Positions 39,160-50,914 of a stretch of 64,000 bases of DNA are shown here, piece after piece. The DNA comes from Symbiodinium natans (taxonomy: Eukaryota > Sar > Dinophyceae > Suessiales > Symbiodiniaceae). The notes below the pieces were generated by a model. The model made no database searches. It had not been told where the DNA came from and saw only the letters and a list, made by a program, of their open reading frames with translations. The stretch is taken from positions 124,001 through 188,000 of the forward strand of contig CAJNDS010000092.1 of the NCBI GenBank assembly GCA_905221605.1. The letters run 5' to 3'. A program made the translations under genes and the position numbers. Each line of letters starts with the position of its first letter. The stretch's first letter is position 1.

Positions 39160-41007
39160 GTAGGGTTCAGGGTTTCGGGTTGAGGGTTTAGGGTTTTCAA
39201 GGGTTGAGGGTTTTGGGTTGAGGGTTTAGGGTCTCTTCTCTGCATGCTCTTGGCGTCTTGACGGAAATCCCCCCTTCTTCAAGCGCCTATCCGCTGCGAC
39301 GATGTACCCGAAAGCGACATCCTCCCAGAACCCCCCAACCACCACCCAAAAAGAAGGGTACACCCCAGTTTGGGAGCCCTAAACCCTAGACCTCGCAACC
39401 CTAGACCTTATAAGCCCGAAACCCCATAACCCAGAAGCCCTGAACCTAAAACCCTCTAAGCCCTAAACCCTTAGCTCATAATACGAGAGAAGCCCAAGCT
39501 GCCCCACCCTTTCAGGACCGGGCCCATCTGCCACCTCGAAGTAGATTCGGAAGATCCTGGAGCAAGGAGGGGATCCGAGGGGGACCCTAAACCCTAAACC
39601 CTAAGCCCTAAATCCTAAACCCTAACTGCCAATGATCCGGACTGTGGGGGAACAAGAGTTGCAAAAACATTTTTGGCAATACTCCAAGCACTAGCCCTCA
39701 AACCCTCAACCCGCTCTCTCTCTCTCAACCCCTAAACCGTTTTTGTTATTTCTGGACTCGCGTCCATTCGCCAAGGTAGCCGCACTTGTCGCAGCAACCT
39801 GCCCTTATGACCTAAACCCTTCTTCCCTCTAGCCCTTCTAGCGTACAATTATGCCCTGGCTCCTACTTGTGCCCTTCTTGTGTTAGGCACGGAATTGGGC
39901 TCAAACTCCAGAAATTTTGCGCCTCATCAGCTCAGCGCAGAGCGAGCGGTTGTCTCGCACCTGAAAGGCCCGGAGGGAGCTCCGAGCCGCCCTTGGGGGC
40001 CTTGAGCCCCTGAACCTTGGGATGTTCCCCCCATTTCTCGGGATTTTGCTCGGGGGTTACTAGAATCCCTATTTAAGGACTGCTAGTAGGAGGGGGAACC
40101 TCCCAACCTAAACCTCCAATGCCTACACACTCAACAAGAACCCTCCAAAAAAAAACCGCGGGTGCTGGACGCGCGCACATTCTTCACGTGCCCTAAGAGG
40201 TTGCACGTTACTTCCTCGACTACAGCAGACTAGCCAGTGAGACTCTGCGGTCAGGGCACGACCACATCTGCAACTTGACCTGTGATCAGAAGCCTTGGAT
40301 TGTACATTGCGAGCACGAGGCTGGGGGGGGGGGGGGGGGGGGCGGATTCTGGGGCGTAGAACAGATGATGGGGATTGCTGGGCTGCGGCAGGGATGTCAG
40401 GGATAGTGAGTCTCTCTTGCTACAAGCATGGCAGGGAAAACTGCGCACTCAACCAGCCTGAGCACTCAAACATTTTCGACCTACTATGTACATATGGTTA
40501 AAAACACTTTCAAAAACAGCAACAGGAGTTTCACTTTCGGTTCTGTTGCCACGCGCAGAATGTGGGAAAGCCCTGAACCCTGAACCTGGACTTCTGTTTG
40601 CGGAGCCGCACACGTACCATGATTGCTGCTGACATCCAACCCTGAACCCAAACAGGCCCCAACCCCTTTGGCCCTGTACCCTCATCCCCCAAACCTCCAA
40701 ATCCCCTCAAAATCTACATGTCTAAGGCCTAAGGAAGCGTGCCACCAGGAAAGTGTCTTACGACTCTCCGTGGCCTTGGGGACCAAATGAAGCCCTGAAA
40801 TTTGGGGTCTACTGCCCTGTAAAGGGGCCGAGAGCCGCATTCGCCACTGTGGGGGTATGTGCCCACATTACGGTGTCCCTTGTTGGGGGCTCCAAGTACG
40901 GAGAGATGCAACGGGTCCCTCTGGAGGGGGCCGTTCTTTACAGCGATTTCAAGCTACTGGTTTAGGGTGTAGGCTAGGCTGTATACAGTCTCAACATCCT
41001 GCTGCCT
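39160..41007. other. Stretch with a MITE-like element and C-rich runs
   Basis: Telomere-like runs at 39,160-39,230 (G-rich) and 39,585-39,625 (C-rich), a G22 tract at 40,322-40,344, and the inverted-repeat element at 40,015-40,108. No gene is supported. Confidence 0.5.
40015..40108. mobile_element. MITE-like element, copy A
   Basis: Inverted ends: CCTTGGGATGTTCCCCCC on the left; on the right the complement reads GGTTGGGAGGTTCCCCC. The inside matches the element at 60,365-60,465 (AATCCCTATTTAAGGACTGCTAGTA against AATCCCTATTGAGGACTGTTAGTA, in pieces). 94 bp, no coding capacity. Confidence 0.65.
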
Positions 41008-41062
41008 CCCTAAACCCTAAACCCTAAACCCTAAACCTAAACCGTTTAGGGTTTAGGGTTTC
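41008..41062. repeat. Head-to-head telomere-like runs without spacer
   Basis: (CCCTAAA)n at 41,008-41,042 joined to TTTAGGG units from 41,044. It equals the exon module with nothing between the two runs. Confidence 0.85.
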
Positions 41063-41299
41063 CGGTTTCCGGCCCAGGGGCAGAAAACCAAGGAAGTCCG
41101 GTTCCGCGGCGTACTTCCTCTCAGCGAGATCGCGTCGCAGGTCGCAACTTCATGGGAGTCCAGAGACATGGCCGAAACGCCCCATTATTCACATTCTACC
41201 CTAAACCCTTTTGCAACAAGCTACCCTAAATCCTAAACCCGAAACCCTAAACCCCGATCCCTAAACCCTAAACCCTCAACCCTAATACCCAGGGAAAGG

Positions 41300-41380
41300 T
41301 GTTCGAAGGGCCCAGAGGCGCGCCGGATGCTTGCGAAGACGTTGATGGCAAAGGCCGTGGCTTCGTCCTCCCCGAGCTCC
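41300..41380 (-). CDS. Exon-like segment, unknown protein
   Basis: Module between CCCTAAA-type (41,220-41,285) and TTTAGGG (from 41,400). On the minus strand ATCCACCAG is a good 3' splice site, and ELGEDEATAFAINVFASIRR follows. Clear helical composition, family not recognised. Confidence 0.4.
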
Positions 41381-41439
41381 TGGTGGATATTTAGGGCTGA
41401 GGGTTTAGGGTTTAGGGTTTATATGGTTTCAATAGCAAA

Positions 41440-42540
41440 CCTCAATAGGGCCGAGGGGGGAGGGGGAATCCAGGATTTGCCCCAAAGATACGAAATTTAT
41501 GCGCAGATCTTCTCAATTTTCAGGATAATGGCTTCCCTGGATTAAAATTTAAGCTCTAAACCCTGGTCTGGAATATTAGACTTAGACCCTAAATCCTGGA
41601 TTGGAATGGATTAGAGCTTAAGCCTAAGCCCTAAACCCAGGATTGGAGTTTAGGCCCTAAATCCTGGATTAGGGTTAAGGCCCTATGGATTAGAGTTTCC
41701 TTCGGCAAAAGGCTTGAACTCCCTTTTAGAGTTTGGCAGTTTGGTGAAAAGATGGTAGAAATGACCCCCCTCGTTTATCAGCTTTTCGCTTTGGGCCATA
41801 AACTCTGGAGTAGAGTTTCGGCCCCAAAGCCTGGATGAGAATTGAGGCCCGAAACCCTGCAATAGAGTTTAAGCACACAACCTGGAATACCGTTTGGGCT
41901 CTATGCCATCGATTAGGTTTCTGACCTGAAAACAATAAGGATATGTTTATTTATAGATATGTATATATATATACATGTCTACAGAGAGAGAGGGAGAGAT
42001 GTTTTAGGGTTTAGGGTTGAGGGTTCAATGAATAGCTGCTTGTGCTCGTGGGCTTTGGCGCGCTGCACCCCTACTTCCTAGCCCATTGCTTTGCAAAGAC
42101 TTCGAGAAGCGTGTTGATTTAAACTTTTATGTGCTATCCACCCTCTACTATACATATATAGACATACACAGACGCGCACACACACACACACTTTGCTTTT
42201 ATTGTGGTTCTTGCTTTGCTTATGTTGTCGTTTCGAGGCTGTGCAGACAGCTAAATTTGACCGTGGACTCGGGAATCCAAAGACCCGCCTGGTGCAAAAC
42301 TTCCATCATGGTCTCCAAGAAGGGCCTGCGCCCACTTCGACCGTTTTAGTTTCTGGGGCACCTGATTGTGCAAACGCACCCTCAACCGCCTAAACCCTAA
42401 ACCCTAAATCCTAAATCCCCAAAAGGCTCTCAGGCAGCCATTCCGTGGACGCTGCATTTGATCCCAGCAGGATTGAAAACCCGATGTCCCAAAACATGAA
42501 CTAAACCCAAGAATAACCTAGGAATAGAAAAGGAGGCTTT
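41440..42540. other. Stretch with diverged repeats
   Basis: A series of diverged units of about 35-45 bp (TGGATTRGARTTTARGCCC-like, 41,555-41,910), a TATA/CACA microsatellite at 41,955-41,985 and 42,150-42,190. CCCTAAA at 42,391-42,420. No gene is supported. Confidence 0.5.
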
Positions 42541-42575
42541 AGGGTTTAGGCTTAGGGTTAAGAAGGTTTTTGTTT

Positions 42576-42589
42576 GCCGCCCGCCTAGC
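42576..42589 (+). repeat. GCCRCCYGCCTAGC dispersed repeat copy
   Basis: GCCGCCCGCCTAGC after GTTTTTGTTT, close to TTTAGGG-like sequence. Confidence 0.8.
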
Positions 42590-42867
42590 TGCACTGAACC
42601 ACATGGCAGGGTTCTAGATTGATTACAAGAGAAGTAGGGTTTAGGGCTAGACCCAAGAGTAACCTGGAAAAAAGATCTCGTTTTGGTTTAGAGGGGCTCA
42701 TAAGGGAACCTAAGCCCGCAAAAAAGGGAATAAGACCCTTCCGAACTGCAGTGAAACCACTGTATAAGAAACCATGGTATAAGAAACAAAGCCCCTAGAT
42801 CCGGGGTTTTGGAGCAATTTGCGGTTACTTCTAGCTCAGAAACTTGGGGTACCCCAGTTTCAGTTAG

Positions 42868-42898
42868 TGTGGGGGGGGGGGGGGGGGGGGGGGGGGGG
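42868..42898 (+). repeat. Poly-G tract
   Basis: An uninterrupted G tract of about 29 bases followed by TCAGGG and a CCCTAAA run. Confidence 0.9.
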
Positions 42899-42899
42899 T

Positions 42900-45560
42900 C
42901 AGGGTACCCTAAACCCTAAACCCTAAACCCTGAACCCTGAACCCTGAACCCTTTAACCCTATCATAACGTTAGGTAGCCTCCTAAAGTAACAAGGCCTCA
43001 AGGGCACTGAGCCTTGCCCGGCCTGCAAAGCACCTTGTCCTTGGAGAGGCTTTGGGGTTTAGGGTTTAGGGTTTAGGGTTTCGGGTTTCGGGTTTAGGGT
43101 TTAGGGGTGAGAAGGGTTTGGGGCCTAGGGTTTGGTGATTTGGACCATGAAAAGCACAGATCCAGTCTCCCTAGTTGGTTTTTGCTGTGTACGCACCCAC
43201 AAAAAGAGGACCCTATAGGTCCTACGTAGGCAAAATATGATAATGCAAAGCAGTTGGGGCTGTTTTGGGCGTCCTTTCTTACGCGGTGCAGCTTAGAGAC
43301 TTTGACCAAGCACCGTCACTCCAAGCTGGAGAGGTTTAGGGGTTAAGAGGGGGGTAAGAGGAGGGCAAGAGGAGAGGGCAAGAGGGGGGTAAGGGGCAAG
43401 TGTCGCCCTCACCCGACTCCCTGCGGCTTGTGCGTCTCCACCGCGGCTGCGATGTTGGAGGACCCGCCTGACGCAGCTGAGCCACCAGCCCTATAAGCCC
43501 TTAAGCTCTAATTCCCCTGTGTGCAGCAGCAGGGTTCCCATTTGCAAAGGGGTTCCGAGGGCTTCCGAGGGGTTCCATGAGATGTCCGAAAAGATCACTG
43601 CGCTTGGGTCCCCGAAGCGTTCGCGCGAGCGTCGCGCTCGAATTGTGTGCAGTTACGGAAGCCTGCGGCGTTTTTTGCGTCCATTGCTGCAGTCTTTGAG
43701 TGGGCAAGACTATGGAATGGTTATGGTGGCCGACATTTTCCTGTCGGAAAACTGAAGGTAGTGATAGTGCTCCCTTCCTCACCCGGAGCTTGTGTCGCCG
43801 TACTACTTCAACAGGATCAGAACATTGGACAACCCGACTGTGGGACCACGGCGGGCATTAGACCCCGGAAGAACAACAGGAAGAGCAGAGAGGAAAAGGG
43901 ACATGAGAGATCAGAGAATGCAGACCATAAAACAGCTTGATCATCAAACACACATCAGCTCGGAGTGTCTGTCATCTTCGGCGGTGCAAGTGACAGGTGT
44001 CTGCATTGGGTCTGCACTCGGCTGCGTGGCTCGAATCTGGTTTTCGGATCCGAGAAGCCCGTTTTGCCCAGCCAAGTAAACCCAACAAGCCCGAAACCGA
44101 GGATCCAAAAGGGGTACGCGAGTAGCCTTTACAGTGCTGGTTGAGCAGCAGCTCACAACAGGGGAGGCGCTGCCAAACCCTGAACCCTCAGAAGGCCCCA
44201 AGCATGAACCCGAAACACTTGTGTTCTGAACCCCCCCCCCCCCCCCCCCCAAACTTCCAAACCCTCGACACTTCCAATCTGAGTCTGCGGGCTCAAGGAA
44301 GTCCCGCACTTTCTTCCTGCTGAACCGCTGGTTCCGGATTTTCTCCGGGTGCCTCGGGCAAAGAATGGTCTCAGGGCTGGCTGAGGGCTTATTGGTCTTG
44401 GGCTAGGGTCTGTTCAGGTATAGGCGGAAGGCTGTTTGCGGCTTGTGGGCAGGAAGGTTTGGAATCGCCTTAAGCAGGCGATAGCTTTGGGGACCCGCAC
44501 CGGCCTTACAAGTTTCCAGAAAGAAACGGCCTAAGCCCTAAACCCTAAACCCCAAACCCTAAACCCCAACAAACCCTAAGCGGCCCTGCTCTTTGCCTGA
44601 GAAAGGCGCCTGAGCACAACGGGCGTTGACTGCTCCATGTCGGCAGGTAGCCACTTCTCCTCCTCCTGCGGATGCGGTTATCGGCTACACCCTAAACCCT
44701 AAACCCTAAACCCTTAACCCTCCGCAAAGCCGGTGGCCTTGAAATGCCCACGGGGATGCAGCCCACTTCTGATTCAGGTTTGGAACTTCAGGCTTCTCCC
44801 ACGTTGGGAGTTGGGGTCGCACATCACGAACTCAGTACAGTTTTCAGCCCAAACCTTGCAGACCTCATGAACCCTGTGAAAAAGGATTGCGGCCTATGCC
44901 TTTACCCCTGCCTCGGGGTACATGATACCAATTGAAATAGTTCAGTTGGCCCCAGGACAAGCCCACATTGCCCCTTGCATCGAGGAGAGCAGGGCGGGCA
45001 CCTTGAACGCCTCGCCGGAACGATCCCCTGCCACAGGAATCCCAAGCCACCGGCTCAGCTCTACACTTTCTGGCCGTAGGAGTGGGAGTATATCATGTGT
45101 GCTGCTCTAAATTCTGGGTCCTGTACTTAGAAGTACTCCTCTTGGTTGGGAGATTGGTGTCTTTCACGACTTGTCACAAAGCATTCGGGCGTGTTTCCGC
45201 GGAGCGCGGCTCTCCCCGACCCTGGCCCCAGCGGACCTGAGGACATCGGTGGCGAGGCAGCCTGGCACGGGGGCCCCCGGACCCCGGAGGAGGGCTTTCC
45301 TTCCTTCCTCCCTCCCTCCCTCTCCCTCCCTCTCCCTCCCTCTCCCTCCCTCCCTCCCTCCCGCCCTCCCTCTCCTCATTCTACTACCTTCAGAGCACTC
45401 GTCGCTGGAGCACCGATGTTCTTTTTGCTTGCTCCTTGCCAGCAGCTGCCATGTCTGAGTCAGCCTGGCAACGACCAACTTAGACGACTAACTAAACCCT
45501 GGGAGCAAGAAGTGCCCGGGAAAACCTGTACAAAAGCCCCACGTGTCGCAGCATCCGTCC
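42900..45560. other. Stretch without recognised genes
   Basis: CCCTAAA 42,905-42,960, TTTAGGG 43,050-43,107, poly-C at 44,230-44,251, CCCTAAA 44,535-44,580 and 44,690-44,725. Both strands are open at 43,500-43,780, but neither reading is recognised. A (CCCT)n/(CCCTCT)n tract is at 45,300-45,375. Confidence 0.4.
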
Positions 45561-45678
45561 GAAGGTAGCCAGGGCGTGGCCTCACGTGGCCTCTGCATGC
45601 TATAGGACACTTGGGTCAGCCTACAGAATGCAGTTGGCGCGGGTCATCAACACCTTCAACTCGCTCTCGCTGTGTCTT

Positions 45679-45738
45679 CTTCTTCTTCTTCTTCTTCTTC
45701 TTCTTCTTCTTCTTCTTCTTCTTCTTCTTCTTCTTCTT

Positions 45739-45769
<31 letters not shown>

Positions 45770-45806
45770 TCCTTCTGCTTCTCCTCCTGTTCTTCTGCTG
45801 TGACTC

Positions 45807-45842
<36 letters not shown>
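45679..45842. repeat. (TTC)n and (CTTT)n microsatellites
   Basis: About 30 TTC units at 45,679-45,768, then CTTT units at 45,808-45,842, then (CT)n at 45,885-45,910. Open frames here encode poly-Leu, poly-Phe or poly-Lys and are not genes. Confidence 0.97.
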
Positions 45843-46037
45843 TAGGCTTGAGGGGCCAACCCCCGCGCAGAGAGCTCTCGCTATCTCTCTCTCTCTCTCT
45901 CTCTCCCTCCCTCTCTGTTTCTCTTAGACATAGATACAGGAGCCTAAGCAGCCACACCTCTACAAGCAGACGTAACCTCCCCAAATACCCTTAGAATAAG
46001 GGTCCCGATACCCTAAACCCTAAACCCGAGGCCTCAC

Positions 46038-46084
46038 CCTTGGCTGCCTTCTTTAGCGTCCTCGGGGCTCCACCCCCCGAAATA
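46038..46084 (-). CDS. Exon-like segment, very short
   Basis: In a module between CCCTAAA (to 46,027) and TTTAGGG-like runs (from 46,137). The minus strand has GTGTCGCAG (3' splice-like), then YFGGWSPEDAKEGSQG, then AAGGGTGAGG (5' splice-like). The fit is good, but the exon is only about 47 bp. Confidence 0.3.
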
Positions 46085-46139
46085 CTGCGACACGCAGCAA
46101 ACAAAGCGGCTCCAATGCAGCGCGCGGCTCTTTCCAATT

Positions 46140-48000
46140 TAGGGCTTAGGCTCGGCTTAGGGTATAGGGTTTAGGGTTTAGGGTAGGGGTTTGCCGTGTA
46201 TGTCAATGTAACGTAGAGGTTGGGTTTAAGCTTCTCATAGCTGGGCCTAGCTGGCACTATAACCCTGCTTGCCCCTGGATCCTTCTCCCTATAATTAGGG
46301 TTCAGATGTAGGGTCTTTTTTCGGCACCCGCAGAGCGGGACCCACTCCGCAGGGATACTGGTCTCGGACGATACTAGAGAAGGCGGACATGTGTGGCTCC
46401 GACAGGGCCTCGATCTGCAACAGGCAACGTCAACCCAGCGACTATACACCTCAACCACGTTTAGGGTGAAGGGTTTAGGTTAGGGTTCAACCCTAAAATC
46501 CCTGTCGAGCCGCATCATAAAGTGGGCTAGAATGGTACGGCTTCAAAGGAGGCCGCTTGAAAAATATGCCTGCTGGCACCAGGAACGCCATCCCTGGGCC
46601 TCTTCCCCACTGAGGGACAACTCCAGGAGCAGAGGGGAGAGGGCACGTCAGGGGGTTGTACTCGGTTCACGGCCATAAGAGGGTTTAGGGTATTAGTGCT
46701 TGGGGTGGTAGAAAGAATCACGAACAAAGCTAAGGGGTCTCAAGAATGGCCCCACACCTTGAACACCCCGTGCATACCCTCTCATAAGAGAATGCCGTTG
46801 GTCCGGGTAGCTGCCGAAGTCGCGGGGCGATTGCGGTCCCCGTTTACGGTTCCTATGAAACTGCACATGCGGACTCTTGTCTATTGCATGAAAGATACTT
46901 TTCGCAGACACCCAGGGCATTCGAAGAGACGGGCCTGTGGCGATATGGCACCTGGATCATGAGCCCTTTCGGGCCTCGTGAGCATGTGAGCGAAGACTTC
47001 GAGAGAGTCCGCCTAAAAACTGGACATCAGAACCTGGGCACCGGCTTGTTGATTTCTCTTCATTATGCGCCTTCTTGGATGGCCTACCAACTTGAATAAG
47101 CCGACGAGCCTATACGATCCTCCGCGCTGGACAGCGGAAGAAACAAGCGGGCCTGTTGTTCAGGCAAGGGGCTTGCCCACGTGTGGAAAAATCTGCCAAT
47201 CCCCCACGGATCTTGAAGCGGGTAGGTTCCAGGGAGCCCTTGTTACGGGGAGCTCGCAAGAATCTCCATCATGTCAGGGGCCTTACGGATGTGAGTGTAA
47301 TCCACTTCTGGATTGCAATCCTGGACGACTTGCCCGCGCCAAAGCCTTTCCATCCATGAGGACGACTGAGACCAGTACAGCAGCATGTGGGGTCTCAGGT
47401 TAGTAAACTGCGGTACGCACCCGCTCGCCGTTCAACTTCGTCAAGATGAACTGTACCAGAATGTCAGTGTGCGGGTGCATCCACATCCCTCCAGCCCTAA
47501 CGCAAAGGGTCAAGCTCCGCTCGACCGCGCAGGGCGGGAGGGTGAGATGTGCATTTGTCGAGCCAGCGGTCACGCCGACAGAGCCGCAGAATGCACATCC
47601 AAACCATAACTGAAACTGCGATGCTGTGCGGCCCCTAGCGCAAGTTGTTCATGCCATCAGCAAACTTCCAGTACCACGTCCGAAAGCGGAGCCTTGTGGC
47701 AGTTGCAGTCTGCAGCAACACAGGAAACATGAAAGGCACAAGGCAACCTGCATCTTGACACCCCCCAAAATGTCTACCCATGTCCTACAAGTTGCCTAAG
47801 AACACCCTACATTGCCCCCCTAAACCCTAAACCCTAAACCCTAAACGCTAAACCCTACGAGTTGCCTAAGAACCCCCCAGAAACAAGCTTTGGGCGGGTC
47901 TTAAGCATTGGCCGTGTCTACTCCCACTCGGCTTCCCGGCAGGCGGGTTGGCCACGGCGCCCTCGCAAACGGCCATGATGCCGAAGATCCTTGCAGGCCC
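46140..48000. other. Stretch with plus-strand frames of unknown nature
   Basis: A plus-strand chain of open frames at 46,884-47,099 (SPFGPREHVSEDFERVRLKT), 47,156-47,359 (RGLTDVSVIHFWIAILDDLP) and 47,385-47,609 (GTHPLAVQLRQDELYQNVSV) has protein-like composition in three frames. It could be a decayed gene or chance. TTTAGGG at 46,157-46,185 and CCCTAAA at 47,820-47,855. Confidence 0.3.
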
Positions 48001-48014
48001 TAAACCCTTTGCGA

Positions 48015-48081
48015 GGGTTTAGGGTTTAGGGTTTAGGGTTTTGGGTTTAGGGTTTAGGGTTTAGGGTTTAGGGTTTAGGGT
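48015..48081 (+). repeat. TTTAGGG array
   Basis: Nine or ten heptamers, one with TTTTGGG. Confidence 0.95.
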
Positions 48082-48219
48082 GCGGGGGGGCGAGGGGGGG
48101 GGAATCTAATTTGAAGCACAACCTCCCCCCTCCAAATATTGAGCCAAGTCTCGGCAGGTGCCAGGGCTGGGGTTGGACGCTCAATCTGCAGCGTGCCGAA
48201 AGCTTGTAAGACATGGGGG

Positions 48220-48330
48220 TTTCCGAAAATACTTCTTTGGGGTCCCTTTAAGGGGGGTCCATCTTTTGGGGTATAAAAGGCCCACCCCTTTTTAAGGGGT
48301 GCCCCTATTTTGGGAGATGCCTATATTGTG
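48220..48330. repeat. TTTCCGAAAATA / GGGG palindromic repeat
   Basis: Starts GGGGGTTTCCGAAAATAC and continues with GGGGTCCCTTTAAGGGG and CCCCTATTTTGGGAGATGCC. Related sequences are at 50,915-51,020 and 62,495-62,570. Complementary ends suggest a MITE-like element. Confidence 0.5.
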
Positions 48331-48870
48331 CATATGAAACTGTTTTACAAGGCGTGTAGTGTCAAAGAAGTACTTAGCACATGCGAGTGAGTAGGCTATA
48401 CAAAGAGCGATGAGTGCACTGTACTCTAATCTGATATGTGTATAAGTACATGCTTATTCTTGCATGCCGGCCAATAAAGGAAAAGCTATGCAACTACAGT
48501 ATCTTAGCATGTGGATGTCTCGGAGAGGTTTTGGGCTTCGGGGTTTCACTCTCACTCAGCCCTTGGGTTTAAGGAGGATCTTCTCCGCACTCTTCCGAGA
48601 AGCTGCAGCGTCAGCTCTGGCGTTTTTGCGCTCTCCTGCGGGTCGTCTGTTGAGTGTGTCAGCGCTGTGTGTGTGATGGGTGGCGAAGAAACACTCAAGA
48701 CCCGTTCATACCCGAAGACTTACCATATCCCTTGTCAGCTTTCTCTGGTATGTGCCCGAAGCAGCAGATATCTTCTGCTTAAGGAAAGCTTTGGCAGCTT
48801 GCAGCGCGGTGAGCCAAACTTCCATAGGCAAGGCTAGAAAGACTATCAGAAATTTAGGGTTAGGGTTTAC

Positions 48871-48933
48871 GGTTTAGGGTTTAGGGTTCAGGGTTTAGAG
48901 TTACTCTAAACCCTGAACCCTAAACCCTAAACC
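48871..48933. repeat. Perfect 31-bp palindrome of telomere-like units
   Basis: Left arm 48,871-48,901 (GGTTTAGGG...TTTAGAGT) and right arm 48,903-48,933 are exact reverse complements, including a TTCAGGG variant unit and a terminal TTTAGAGT; the spacer is one T. Confidence 0.95.
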
Positions 48934-48974
48934 TCATTACTGTAATGACCTGAATTCAGACGTCCCTCGTCGGA

Positions 48975-49060
48975 AGTTGAAGTGGAACCAATTGCCCAGT
49001 ATGCGGACACCGCGCGCGGCTCCTCTGCCAAGGCCTCGCGAAGAGCAGCCTCCGCCTCTC
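48975..49060 (-). CDS. Exon-like segment, helical
   Basis: Module between CCCTAAACC (to 48,934) and TTTAGGG (from 49,061). The minus strand reads EAEAALREALAEEPRAVSAY, then WAIGSTST. TPR- or PPR-like helix (A-x-x-A-L-x-x-A-L), but only one unit is seen. Confidence 0.4.
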
Positions 49061-49148
49061 TTAGGGTTTAGGGCGGTTTAGGGTTTAGGGTTTAGGGTTT
49101 AGGGTTTAGGGTTTAGGGTTTAGGGTTTAGGGTTTAGGGTTTAGGGTC
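49061..49148 (+). repeat. TTTAGGG array
   Basis: About eleven heptamers with one GGGCGG interruption at 49,073. Confidence 0.97.
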
Positions 49149-49434
49149 GCCTAGGGTTTGGGGCTGGGTCCATGCGCAAACTGGGTTCTTAGCAAAAAGG
49201 AACTCCGACACGATTTTTTACGCAACCCTGCTATTGGAACTTAGTTTTAAGTGAGAGGAGGCCAGACCCTTTTTGCAACTGGACTCCTTGCTGCCAGGAT
49301 GCCAAACCCTAAACCCTCAACCCTAAACCCTAGAAAAGCCAAACCTACGACCACCGAACCCGAGCCAAGACCCTACACACTTTAAGACTGAAAGGATGCC
49401 GGGAGGTGCCAAGAGACACTTCACAGTGGGGTAT

Positions 49435-49522
49435 GGGTTTAGGGTTTAGGGTTTAGGGTTTAGGGTTTAGGGTTTAGGGTTTAGGGTTTAGGGTTTAGGG
49501 TTTAGGGTTTAGGGTTTAGGGT
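49435..49522 (+). repeat. TTTAGGG array
   Basis: Twelve perfect heptamers running directly into T8 and the dispersed CTAGC repeat at 49,531. Confidence 0.97.
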
Positions 49523-49530
49523 TTTTTTTC

Positions 49531-49570
49531 GCCACCCGCTTAGCTGACCTCTCGGACACTCTGCAGGGAA
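49531..49570 (+). repeat. GCCRCCYGCCTAGC dispersed repeat, long copy
   Basis: GCCACCCGCTTAGCTGACCT and the following 20 bases to CTGCAGGGAA differ from 62,757-62,796 at one position only. Directly after (TTTAGGG)12 and T8. Confidence 0.9.
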
Positions 49571-50160
49571 AAGGCGGTTACATACTGGGTGTCAAAACCT
49601 GGGGGCCCTCATCTAGGCTGAGTTCAAGTCTGAGGTCAAGTCAAAACAAAACAACCAATCGATAAGTAGGCAACCCAGTCAAAACAGAAGAACTCCCCCT
49701 CTCAGCCTAGACAACGACCTGCTCAACTGGTTAGCTACTCGAGCCGAGGTCACTACCATCATGAGGCTCTCCAACGACAACTGAACACGGCAAGTCTGCA
49801 ACAAGAGGTCCACATCACTGAGAGCCCGATGAGCTAGTCATCCACAATGCTTTAGGGGCCGAAGGTGAGAGCAAGGCTTCCAGGCTCTAGCAAGGCTGCA
49901 AATTGCCGCCCGCATCAAGCTCATGTACAGGGTTTAGGGTTTAGGGTTTAGGGTTTAGGGTTTAGGATCTAGCTACAAGACAGAGTGCCCATACGTGAGT
50001 ACCTGAGTACCTCGATGGCTGTGGCGGCTTAGGTTCCGGGCTGGTTTGGGACTCTAGACTTGGCCGCGACTTTCATGAACACATCCCCTTGAGAGCCATC
50101 CTGCAGCATACCCTGAAGATTCTTATTGAGAAGGGCATCCTACTATTTGGGGGTCTATAT
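49571..50160. other. Non-coding stretch
   Basis: TTTAGGG run at 49,929-49,966 and a copy of the ATCCTACTATTTGGG repeat at 50,131-50,153. No gene is supported. Confidence 0.6.
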
Positions 50161-50189
50161 TGGGGGTCCCTAAACCCTAAGCCCTACAC

Positions 50190-50700
50190 CCTAAACGACC
50201 ATCCTGGGCCTCTTTGGCGGCTTTGCGAAGGCGGCTGTGGAGCCGCCACAGGCCCAGCACCTCATGCAGGACTATGTCTTTGTGTTGTTCTTCAGTTCGA
50301 GAAGCCAACGCTATGGCACCAGTGACGCCAGGCTGCGACGCCACTTGTGCCGAAAACGGCAAGGATGCCTTCCACCACGTAGAGGCTTACCTGGACCACC
50401 CATCAAGTTCTACGAACACCGGATGACTTGGCTGCTGCTCAGGAATCGGGAACCCAACACAACACAAGATGCCCCTCTGTGCGTTGCGGTCGTGGGGGAC
50501 CCGATCGGACCGGCCCCTTCTGGCGCGGAAGCCTCGTCCAGGAAGAAGATGTCCAGAAACACCAGCAAGGCAACAACAAGCACGTTGAAGAGCTGCGCTC
50601 CGCAAAGCCTGGGGAATGTCTGGAGTTCAGCTTCGGCCCCCGACGCGGAGGTGCAACCCATGTGCACGCTATACAGGAATTAAAAGGGTTGTTGCTGAGG
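50190..50700 (-). CDS. Unknown gene segment, two exon-like parts
   Basis: A 525-bp module between CCCTAAA (50,168-50,195) and TTTAGGG (from 50,722). Upstream part on the minus strand, 50,410-50,667: FPRLCGAQLFNVLVVALLVF then LDIFFLDEASAPEGAGPIGS, a possible membrane helix. Downstream part 50,190-50,335: RTEEQHKDIVLHEVLGLWRL then HSRLRKAAKEAQDG, charged and helical. They are in different frames, with GT/AG-type intron possible between. The plus strand is also open over much of this, so the call is tentative. Confidence 0.35.
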
Positions 50701-50914
50701 GTTTGGGTTTTTTTGCCGGGTTTGGGGTTTAGGGTTTAGGGTTTGGGGGTGCAGCCAGGGCGGATAAGGGACAAGAACGCCAGAGGCGACAGTCCCCAGG
50801 CAGCTTCAGCGATGGGAAACAGCTCCTGGAACTAAGCACATGGGCTTCCGGGACGTTTCCAGCAGAGTGTCAACAGGGTTTTTTTAGGTGGGCGGTCCAT
50901 TGTCGGATCATGTG

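Noticed and set aside
45679-45842. Open frames encoding poly-Leu, poly-Phe or poly-Lys
   Set aside because: They are translations of (TTC)n and (CTTT)n microsatellites.
46200-46450. tRNA-derived SINE on the minus strand
   Set aside because: TAGTCGCTGGG and AGATCGAGGCC only weakly resemble the A and B boxes, and no cloverleaf could be drawn.
49061-49570. CRISPR array
   Set aside because: Regular spacing is absent: the runs are contiguous heptamers without spacers, and no cas-like genes are present.
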